From assembly GCA_025924275.1 (NCBI GenBank), contig JAICEH010000030.1, positions 1-13,160 on the forward strand: DNA of 13,160 nt. Direction: 5' to 3'. Positions 1-6,129 of the stretch are shown one piece after another. Source of the DNA: Gemmatimonadales bacterium. Its GTDB lineage: Bacteria > Gemmatimonadota > Gemmatimonadetes > Gemmatimonadales > GWC2-71-9. The notes beneath the pieces are model-generated. The model saw only the letters and a program-made list of their open reading frames with translations. It did not search any database and was not told where the DNA came from. The first letter of the stretch is position 1. Each line of letters begins with the position of its first letter. Made by a program: the position numbers and the translations under genes.

Positions 1-1849
1 AGCTCAGCGTGAGCCCCTTGTCCTCCACCCACGCCCCCGGCACCCGGAGCCCGTCGAGCCGCCGAGCCGCCTCGTCCAGGAGCGTCCGTGAGCGGTCGGC
101 CTCCGGATGGCGCCAGTGGAGCCCGTGACCCTCGACCTCGAACCCGTGGTTGCCCACCAGCGTGACACCCGGCACCGGCACCCGCTCGCGGAGGTCCGCG
201 AGCGCCCGGCCGCTCACCACGGCGACGTCGAGGTGCACCGCGGCGGCGGCCCGCTGGAGCGCCTCGAGCGCCTGGGGCTCGAGCCGGGCCGCGCCGGGAT
301 GCTCCACGATGCCGGTGAGCGTGCCGTCGTAGTCGAGGAAGAGCGCCGTGCGCGAGCGTTCGGCGAGCCAGGCTCCCAGGCTGCGCACCAGCGCATCGAT
401 AGGCCCGGGGCGGAGCTCCGCGGTCCGCGCGGCCGCCTCGGCGTCCGCGAGGAAGCAGCCCGCCCAGTCGGCCACGTCGAGTGATTCCACGCGGTCCCGG
501 AGCGCCGCCATCCGGGCCCGCCGTTCCACCGCCGGCATCGCGAGGGCGGCGTGGATCGCCTCGGCCACGCCGTCGATGTCGAACGGGTTCACCGTGATCG
601 CCTCCTGCAACGCCTCCGCCGCACCGGCGAGCTCGGAGAGCACCAGCACCCCGGGCTCCGGCCCCACCTGGCTCGCCACGTATTCCTTCGCCACCAGGTT
701 CATCCCGTCCCGGAGCGGGGTCACCAGGGCCACGTCGGCCCGGGCGTAGAGCCCCGCGAGCGCCCCCTGGTCGAGCGCGCGCGCAAGGTAGCGCACCGGG
801 CTCCAGCCCTCCTCGGCGAAGCGGCCGTTGATCCGGCCCACCAGCTCGTCCACCTCGCGCTTGAGCCCGCCGTACTCCGCCACCCGCTCCCGGCTGGGAA
901 CCGCCACCTGGGTGAACACGATCCGCCCGCGGTACTCCGGGTGCCGCTCGAGGAGGCGCTCGATCGACAGCAGGCGCTCCAGGATGCCCTTGGTGTAGTC
1001 CAGCCGGTCCACGCCGAGGATCCCCCGGACTCCATCGGCTTCCCTGGGCCCGGGGCGTCGGAGCGCCGCCCGCGCGAGTGCTTCGGTGGCGGCCACCGGG
1101 ATGCCGACCGGGTGGACACCGGTGAGGATCTCCCGCCCGGCGAACAGCACGGCGCCGCGGGCCCGATCCACCTCGCCCCCCAGCAGGCGCTCGACGCTGG
1201 TGAGGAAGTTCGCGGCGTACGTGGCGGTGTGGAACCCGATGTACCCCGCTCCCAGCATCCCCTGGAGCAGCATCCGGCCCCAGGGCAGGATCCGGAACAC
1301 GTCGGAGGCGGGAAACGGGATGTGGAGGAAGAAGGCGATGGTGGCGTCCGGCCGCCGCGCTCGCAAGTGGGTCGGTGTCCGGAGGAGCTGGTAGTCGTGC
1401 ACCCAGATGGTGGCCTCCGGTGGGGCCTCCCGCGCGGCCACCTCGGCGAAGCGCTCGTTCACCCGCTCGTAGGCCGGCCAGGCGGCGCGGTCCACCCGGG
1501 CATGCTCGACGAAGTAGTGGAAGAGCGGCCACAGCGTGCGGTTGGAGAACTGGCCGTAGAACTCGTTCACCTCCGCGGTGGAGAGGGAGATGGGCGCGTA
1601 GGTGATCCGCGCGTCGCCCGTCGGCGGCAGGCCCCCGGCCCGGTCGAGTTCCTCCGCCGACAGGCCGGGCCAGCCGATCCAGGTTCCGCCGCGGGCCGAC
1701 AGGGCGCCGCGGAGTGCGGTCACCAGGCCGCCCGGTGCCGGGGCAAACGTCACCCGGGCGCCGCGGCGTTCCGCCGCGAAGGGGAGGCGATTGCTGACCA
1801 GGGCGAGCGGCGGCGGGATGGGGACCTCCGGCAGGGCAGGATCCGCAAT
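1..1849 (-). CDS. Trehalose-6-phosphate synthase/phosphatase fusion (OtsA-OtsB type), 3' end cut by window
   Basis: The N-terminal GT20 domain joins UDP-glucose (or another NDP-glucose) to glucose-6-phosphate. The C-terminal HAD domain then removes the phosphate to give trehalose, a cytoplasmic compatible solute. About 616 codons are visible. GT20 signatures, numbered from an ATT codon at 1849-1847: SNRLP near 19-23, VHDYQ at 150-154 (Asp152), VDRLDYTKGI at 280-289 (Arg282, Lys287), and DGMNLVAKEY from 381 (Asp381). By E. coli OtsA numbering these match Asp130, Arg262, Lys267 and Asp361. The HAD part starts near residue 490, with nucleophile motif DYDGT from 506, then SGR and GNHGFE. It runs off the edge just after VEDKG, so the last catalytic motifs lie outside. 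Start uncertain: no ATG, GTG or TTG lies in frame between the conserved N-terminus and the neighbouring divergent gene. ATT at 1849 or CTG at 1834 are the remaining candidates. The family call is firm; the 5' end is not. Confidence 0.93.
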   Translation of the reverse strand, partial: MADPALPEVPIPPPLALVSNRLPFAAERRGARVTFAPAPGGLVTALRGALSARGGTWIGWPGLSAEELDRAGGLPPTGDARITYAPISLSTAEVNEFYGQFSNRTLWPLFHYFVEHARVDRAAWPAYERVNERFAEVAAREAPPEATIWVHDYQLLRTPTHLRARRPDATIAFFLHIPFPASDVFRILPWGRMLLQGMLGAGYIGFHTATYAANFLTSVERLLGGEVDRARGAVLFAGREILTGVHPVGIPVAATEALARAALRRPGPREADGVRGILGVDRLDYTKGILERLLSIERLLERHPEYRGRIVFTQVAVPSRERVAEYGGLKREVDELVGRINGRFAEEGWSPVRYLARALDQGALAGLYARADVALVTPLRDGMNLVAKEYVASQVGPEPGVLVLSELAGAAEALQEAITVNPFDIDGVAEAIHAALAMPAVERRARMAALRDRVESLDVADWAGCFLADAEAAARTAELRPGPIDALVRSLGAWLAERSRTALFLDYDGTLTGIVEHPGAARLEPQALEALQRAAAAVHLDVAVVSGRALADLRERVPVPGVTLVGNHGFEVEGHGLHWRHPEADRSRTLLDEAARRLDGLRVPGAWVEDKGLTLS

Positions 1850-1884
1850 GTAACCCGTCGTTCCGCCGAGCCCCCGAGCCGCCT

Positions 1885-1905
1885 CCCCTTGCCCCTCCCG
1901 CTCCC
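1885..1905 (-). other. G-quadruplex-type motif 2 (loops 3-1-3)
   Basis: On the minus strand the runs GGG, GGG, GGGG and GGGG are separated by AGC, A and CAA, again meeting the canonical G4 rule. It lies 12 bp from motif 1 and about 36 bp upstream of the earliest plausible trehalose-gene start (1849), on the coding-strand side of that gene. Confidence 0.65.
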
Positions 1906-1917
1906 GGCGCCCAGCTT

Positions 1918-1935
1918 CCCGCCCATCCCCCTCCC
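1918..1935 (-). other. G-quadruplex-type motif 1 (loops 1-2-1)
   Basis: Read on the minus strand, the runs are GGG, GGGGG, GGG and GGG, separated by A, AT and C. Four runs of at least three G with loops of one or two bases fit the canonical intramolecular G4 rule, and such short loops favour a stable parallel form. It ends one base before the Shine-Dalgarno-like GAGG of the plus-strand RAM-domain gene. Confidence 0.7.
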
Positions 1936-1945
1936 GAGGTGCCCC

Positions 1946-2224
1946 GTGGTCAGCGCCGTGATCCTGCTCAAGGTGGAGCGTTCCCACATCAAGCCGCTCG
2001 CGGAGCGGCTCGCGGAGTTCCGGGAGGTCAGCGAGGTGTTCTCGGTGGCGGGCACCTACGACGTGATCGCGGTGGTGCGGGTGGCGAAGAACGAGGACCT
2101 GGCCGAGCTCGTCACCGAGCGGCTGGTCAAGCTGCACGGCATCGAGGCGAGCGAGACCCTGATCGCCTTCCGCTCCTACGGCCGGAAGGACGTGGAGGCC
2201 GGGTTCAGTCTCGGGGCGGGATGA
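1946..2224 (+). CDS. Stand-alone Lrp/AsnC ligand-binding (RAM) domain protein
   Basis: A 92-residue protein made almost entirely of one alpha/beta RAM domain, the effector-binding and oligomerising half of Lrp/AsnC regulators. The pattern is visible: strand VSAVILLKVE, a helix with PLAERLAEF, strand SEVFSVAGTYDVIAVVRV carrying the family's G-x-YD turn, a helix with EDLAELVTERL, then the GIEASETLIAF strand. No helix-turn-helix precedes it, so it probably does not bind DNA itself. Known stand-alone RAM proteins bind amino acids or partner with full-length Lrp proteins. The GTG start at 1946 has GAGG at 1936-1939 six bases upstream; the frame is open further upstream but without domain homology. 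Its last 20 bases overlap the 3' end of the convergent minus-strand gene. Ligand not predictable. Confidence 0.85.
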   Translation: MVSAVILLKVERSHIKPLAERLAEFREVSEVFSVAGTYDVIAVVRVAKNEDLAELVTERLVKLHGIEASETLIAFRSYGRKDVEAGFSLGAG

Positions 2225-5200
2225 GCTCGTCCACTTCCTCCACCCGCTCGATCCACGTGGTGGAGCCGAACAGCGCCCAGAAGTCGAGCCACGCCGAGAG
2301 GCTCCAGCGGCCCGAGACCACGGTGACCGCCCCGCCGTCCTGGACCAGCGATGCGGTGTCCTTGGCGGTCGTGCCGAGGATGAGGTAGAGCAGGGTCGTA
2401 TCCTGCAGTGCGGCGGGCAGTTCGTCGAAGCCCGCCATCACCCTGCCCGCCACGCCGAACCGCCGCTGGGCCGGGATCGGCCCCCGCTCCGGGCTCGAGG
2501 TGACTCCCTCCGACCACTCCTGCATCGTGAGGTCCAGCGCGTCGTGCACCTCCGGGCGCCGGGCGAGCCGGTCCAGCAGCTCCCGCGAACCGAGGAACTG
2601 GACCCGCCGGTGAAGCCGCGGCACCGCCTCGCGCCGGTCGGCGGGCGGAGTCTCGACGGCCGGCCGGGCCGAGTCCATCCGCCCGCGGTGCTCCCACAGC
2701 ATGTGCGAGGTCGCCTCCGGGAACGGGAACTGCGCTCGCAGGAAGGCGTACTTGCCGTAGGTGGTGTCCACCTCCCAGAGCTTGGCCGACGGGATGCCGA
2801 CCGGCGCGCGCCGGGTGTAGAGGCCGACGTGGAGGTCGCCGCCGCCGTGCCGGAGGATGTCGCCGAGTTCCTGCCCCACCACGGCGAGCCGGGTGAACAG
2901 GTGGCGCGTCGCCGGCATCGCGGGCCTCGCCTCGGCGGGCGCGTTGGCAAGCGAGGGCGCCACCAGGAACACCTCGCAGCCGCGCACCGCAGCCGCGAGG
3001 AGCCGGGTGACCCAGAGCGGGTCGGTCCAGCGGTCGTCGGCAACGTAGATCACCGTGCCGGGAGGTGCGAGGTCCCAGAGCAGGAGCTGGGCGAAGCTCG
3101 CCTCCTTCTCCCCCCATCCCGTGGCGTTGTGGGCCTGGAGGATCCGTGCGGTGGACCCCGCCGCCTCGAGCAGCCCCACCATCGGGCCGAAGTCGGGGAT
3201 GCGCGTCGCCTCGCGGAGCGGCGCCGGCAGGTCCGTCTCCCCGAGCCCGTTCCCGAGCAGCGCCGCGCGGGCCTCTCGCTTGGCCGCGGCCGCGGCCGGT
3301 CCGGTCACGAGGAGGATCCGGTCCTCCCAGGAGGGCGCGGTGAAGCGGTCCCCGACGGCGACCCCGGAGACCAGCATCTCCCCGGCGGCGGGGTTCGCCT
3401 CGGTCACGTCGCGGAGGACCAGGCGGCGGCGGTCGCGCATCTGGTTGTCGGCGCCGGCGGGGAAGCCGGGCAGGCGGCGCGAGCGGAACGAGAAGTCCGC
3501 CGGGTTGAGGACGTTCACGTGGACCTTCACCCGGTCCCGGACCCACCCGGGGCCGAAGGCCTCGGCTTCGCCATCCAGGCGGCGCGAGGCGGCCACGGCC
3601 TGCCGCAGCGAGTCCTGCCACGCCGCGATCACCTCCGCCATCGCTCCGTATCGCGGCGGCAGCTCCATCCGGTGGTCCAGCGGCCGCTCGAGCAGGTCGA
3701 GCCAGAGACGGCTCGCTCCCTGCTCCCAGCCCTCCATGTCGAGCAGGAGGATGTACGCCGGCAGCCGACCGGTCCGGTCGTATTCCCGGACCCGGCGGGT
3801 GAGCGCGGAGAGGTAGCCCAGCGCCGACTGGTAGAACCCGATGCGGTCCGGCTGCCCGCTCCGATCGGTGCCCTGGAAGGCGTCCATCCAGAGCAGGTGA
3901 TAGTCCTCGGCGTCCTGGATCGTGCGCGAGAGTGCCAGCTGGAATTGCCCGGCCTGGAGGTAGAGCACGGCGTTCCCGCCCGTCATCTCCTCCCCGGTGG
4001 CGCGTGCCAGCAGCTCGTCCACCTGCGCCTGGGTGCGGTGTTCCTCCGGCCGGAGGACCAGGCCCAGCGGCAGCCAGGACCGCGTGCTCCCGCCGCCCTG
4101 CCCGATCCCGCGCCAGTGCTGCCGGACTGCCTCCATCCAGGCGTCGAACGTGGCGAGGGCCGCGCGAGTCTCGCCGGGCTGCCCGGCGAGCCATCCCGCG
4201 AACCGCGCCCGGGCCCGCGCGACCAGCCCCTCCAGCGTGTCCGGCTCCTTGTACCGGCCGATGGCGGCGTCGTAGGGGAAGATGACCTCCTCCAGCACGA
4301 TCGTGCGCGCCGCACGGGCCGTCGCCGCACCGGCGGCCTGTGCCGTCGAGTCGGGTGTTCCGCCGGCCAGGCCGAACGCTCGCTCCAGCGCGGCGTGGTA
4401 CGCCAGCAGTTCGCGCTCGTACGGCGGCCGGCCGGGTCGGGCGGGATCCCGCTCCAGCAGGTCCGACCGCAGCCTCACCACGGCCGCCTCGATCGCGCCC
4501 AGGTCCACCGCCCCGGATCCTGCGCCACCGAGCTCGCCGAAGACCTCCGAGAACCGGAACACCCATCGCGCCGCGTCCGACATCCGCTCGAGCTCGCGCG
4601 CCAGCGCCGAGCCGTCGGGAACCGGCTCGCCCGGCGCGGTTCGGGCCGAACGGGGGAGGCGCACCGCTTCCCGCCTCGGCCGGGTGCGGCCCGCCCGCGG
4701 CTCTCCGATGGGGAGCTGGACGCCGAGCTGCACCGCCTGCGCCTCCCCGGCGAGCCAGTCCAGCCGGATCTCGGCGCCCCGTCCGAAGAGACCTCCCCGG
4801 ACCGGTGGGAACTGGAGCGATGCGATCCCGCGGAACTGCCCCAGGCGGGCGTTGAAGTCGAGCCCGCCCCCGAGGAGGTAGAAAGGGCTCCGCAGCATCA
4901 GCCGTCCCCCACCGTCCAGGTCGGACCCGACGGTGCCGCCGTAGGCCTCCGCCTGCCAGCCCAGGCGGCCACCGAGGGAGGGGAAGAGGTCGCGGTAGGT
5001 ACCCAGCGCACCGCCGGCGAGCCCCAGGTCCTCCCCGGATTCGCGCGCGTATCCCAGTCCGAGCGTGAGGTAGGGCTTCCAGGGGCCCGGCTGGCCCAGG
5101 GACCGGATCGGTTCGGGGACGGTGCCGGCTGGGGGTGGCGGTACCGGCTCGGGGGCCTGGCCGCGCAGGGGACGGACGTGACCCGCCGCGAGGGCGAGGC

Positions 5201-5228
5201 CGAGGACGAAGGGCGCACGAAGGGTCAC
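2205..5228 (-). CDS. Exported phospholipase-D-like protein with degenerate HKD motifs and N-terminal barrel-like domain
   Basis: 1007 residues from a GTG at 5228-5226, chosen because it opens a signal-peptide-like stretch (hydrophobic 6-16); the frame is open further upstream and no strong ribosome-binding site is visible. Residues about 50-175 are Gly/aromatic-rich alternating strands resembling a small outer-membrane barrel. Residues 200-410 are mostly helical. Residues 419-510 look like PLD lobe 1. Residues 600-607 sit where HxKx4D is expected but read R-x-R-x4-D, followed by the family-like SWEDRILLVTGP at 633-644. Lobe 2 (725-760: IYVADDRW then AAAVRGCEVFLV) leads to S-x-K-x4-D at 814-821. 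Both catalytic histidines are therefore absent. In active PLDs these histidines form and resolve the phosphohistidine intermediate, so this is probably a pseudoenzyme or has another chemistry. The gene is present and intact; the PLD fold is inferred from pattern, and the barrel call is weaker. Confidence 0.6.
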   Translation of the reverse strand: MTLRAPFVLGLALAAGHVRPLRGQAPEPVPPPPAGTVPEPIRSLGQPGPWKPYLTLGLGYARESGEDLGLAGGALGTYRDLFPSLGGRLGWQAEAYGGTVGSDLDGGGRLMLRSPFYLLGGGLDFNARLGQFRGIASLQFPPVRGGLFGRGAEIRLDWLAGEAQAVQLGVQLPIGEPRAGRTRPRREAVRLPRSARTAPGEPVPDGSALARELERMSDAARWVFRFSEVFGELGGAGSGAVDLGAIEAAVVRLRSDLLERDPARPGRPPYERELLAYHAALERAFGLAGGTPDSTAQAAGAATARAARTIVLEEVIFPYDAAIGRYKEPDTLEGLVARARARFAGWLAGQPGETRAALATFDAWMEAVRQHWRGIGQGGGSTRSWLPLGLVLRPEEHRTQAQVDELLARATGEEMTGGNAVLYLQAGQFQLALSRTIQDAEDYHLLWMDAFQGTDRSGQPDRIGFYQSALGYLSALTRRVREYDRTGRLPAYILLLDMEGWEQGASRLWLDLLERPLDHRMELPPRYGAMAEVIAAWQDSLRQAVAASRRLDGEAEAFGPGWVRDRVKVHVNVLNPADFSFRSRRLPGFPAGADNQMRDRRRLVLRDVTEANPAAGEMLVSGVAVGDRFTAPSWEDRILLVTGPAAAAAKREARAALLGNGLGETDLPAPLREATRIPDFGPMVGLLEAAGSTARILQAHNATGWGEKEASFAQLLLWDLAPPGTVIYVADDRWTDPLWVTRLLAAAVRGCEVFLVAPSLANAPAEARPAMPATRHLFTRLAVVGQELGDILRHGGGDLHVGLYTRRAPVGIPSAKLWEVDTTYGKYAFLRAQFPFPEATSHMLWEHRGRMDSARPAVETPPADRREAVPRLHRRVQFLGSRELLDRLARRPEVHDALDLTMQEWSEGVTSSPERGPIPAQRRFGVAGRVMAGFDELPAALQDTTLLYLILGTTAKDTASLVQDGGAVTVVSGRWSLSAWLDFWALFGSTTWIERVEEVDELIPPRD

Positions 5229-5302
5229 GATCGGGGGAAGATACCGGGCCCCGCCCCGCCGTCCATCCACAGTGGCCGGACACTGCCGGACTTCGGCCGA
5301 CC

Positions 5303-5316
5303 TCGCGATTCGCGAT
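5303..5316. repeat. Heptamer repeat TCGCGAT x2
   Basis: Two perfect tandem copies of TCGCGAT, followed by a degenerate CCGCCGA. The unit matches the TCGCGAC heptamers found inside the anti-sigma gene at 12063-12083 and 12181-12208, differing only at the last base. The core TCGCGA is its own reverse complement. Confidence 0.6.
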
Positions 5317-5509
5317 CCGCCGAGCGCGGCGCGCGGGGCCGGTCGCGGACCCGGCGAACTGGCGCCTGTGCAGGCCGGCGCACCGCTCGTGGCGCCACTC
5401 CCGCCGCCCGCCTTGCGGCACGCGGGTTTGCCGTCGACAGCGCCGGCGCAGCGGGATGCACTCGTGAAGGGGCCGTGCGACGCCGGCCGTCCGGCACGCC
5501 TCCTGCCTT

Positions 5510-5533
5510 CTGGGGGGTTGTCTCGCGCCCCAG
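5510..5533 (+). promoter_or_regulatory. Possible 5'-leader hairpin before the barrel gene
   Basis: CTGGGG (5510-5515) is the exact reverse complement of CCCCAG (5528-5533), giving a 6-bp GC-rich stem with a 12-base loop that ends five bases before the ATG at 5539. It covers the place where a Shine-Dalgarno would sit, and no good one is visible. In DNA this GC-rich such a stem could be chance. Confidence 0.3.
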
Positions 5534-5538
5534 TGCCC

Positions 5539-6108
5539 ATGCGCCGCTACGTCCTGCTCGTTGCCGCCCTCCTCTTCCTGGCCCAGGTGGTCCAGGCCCA
5601 GCAGCCGCGCCCTCCCCGCGGCGGGTTCTGGTACGGGTTCGGACTCGGCGCCGGCGCGATCCGGATCTCCTGCGACCTCTGCCTGCCGGACACGCACGCC
5701 GGGGCGGTGGCCACCCTGCGGATCGGGGGCTCCCCGAGCCGGCGGCTCCGGGTGGGGCTCGAGGCCACCGGGTGGGGGGAGCCCTCGGGTGAGCTCCGCC
5801 GCCGCGAAGCCACGCTTGGACTCGCGGCGCAGTGGCGGCTGGCTCCCGGCTCCCGCTGGCTCCTCCTTGGGAGCACCGGGGCCGCCTGGCTCCGCATCTC
5901 GGAGGCGGACGACGCGCTCACCGCGACCGCGCCCTTCGTCCACCTCGGGGTGAGCCACGAGATCCCGCTCGCGCCCGCGTACGCCATCGCCCCCACGCTC
6001 GGGGTCAGCCGCTCCTTCGGCGGCGTGCTCCGGCTCGACGGCAGCGAGGTCACCCGCGGCGCCGGGGTCACCCGGGCCCAGGTCGGCCTGAACCTCCTGC
6101 TCTACTGA
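5539..6108 (+). CDS. Small outer-membrane beta-barrel protein
   Basis: 189 residues. Residues 1-20 form a signal peptide (MRRY, then a hydrophobic core, cleavage after QVVQA before QQP). The mature part consists of alternating hydrophobic/polar strands with many Gly and aromatic residues, such as GFWYGFGLGAGAIRI, RRLRVGLEATGWG and ATLGLAAQWRL, and ends in a strand with a C-terminal Tyr (VGLNLLLY), as expected for a BAM substrate. Length and strand count suggest about eight strands. A CDLC pair early in the mature protein (near residues 40-43) is unusual for a barrel and could form a disulfide. The ATG at 5539 was chosen to begin at the signal peptide; a GTG two codons upstream is possible. 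The lipoprotein gene starts 21 bp downstream, so the two are probably co-transcribed. Function unknown. Confidence 0.75.
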   Translation: MRRYVLLVAALLFLAQVVQAQQPRPPRGGFWYGFGLGAGAIRISCDLCLPDTHAGAVATLRIGGSPSRRLRVGLEATGWGEPSGELRRREATLGLAAQWRLAPGSRWLLLGSTGAAWLRISEADDALTATAPFVHLGVSHEIPLAPAYAIAPTLGVSRSFGGVLRLDGSEVTRGAGVTRAQVGLNLLLY

Positions 6109-6129
6109 TTCCTCCTCCCGGAGCCACCG

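Larger units (their letters stand above)
1850..1945. promoter_or_regulatory. Divergent intergenic region, C-rich on + strand, two G4-type motifs on - strand
   Basis: This 96-bp gap separates the trehalose gene (minus) from the RAM-domain gene (plus), so it should hold both promoters. I see no convincing -35/-10 pair. It is strikingly strand-biased: almost all C and T on the plus strand and G and A on the minus strand. Two complete four-run G-tract motifs lie on the minus strand and are listed separately. A minus-strand transcript starting upstream would carry both in its 5' leader. Confidence 0.5.
5229..5538. promoter_or_regulatory. Divergent intergenic region with short repeats
   Basis: About 310 bp between the PLD-like gene (minus) and the barrel gene (plus), with no supported gene inside. 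Visible structure: a 7-bp direct repeat GCCGGAC at 5275-5281 and 5285-5291 (10-bp period, one helical turn); the palindrome TCGGCCGA at 5293-5300; two perfect heptamers TCGCGAT at 5303-5316; a CGTGC/GCACG inverted repeat at 5474-5478 and 5494-5498; and a hairpin next to the plus-strand start, listed separately. I found no convincing sigma-70 hexamers, so promoter placement is inferred from the divergent layout only. Confidence 0.4.

Noticed and set aside
551..1945. Long plus-strand upstream extension of the RAM-domain frame
   Set aside because: The part before the GTG at 1946 is antisense to the well-supported trehalose gene and has no homology pattern; the RAM domain starts right after 1946.
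5229..5538. Possible small gene in the PLD-like/barrel gap
   Set aside because: Both strands stay open through the gap, but the translations show no signal peptide, domain or ribosome-binding site.
2544..5792. A 1082-codon open frame on the plus strand
   Set aside because: It is antisense to the PLD-like gene, which has a signal peptide and recognisable motifs; the antisense product is Arg/Gly/Pro-rich with no motif.
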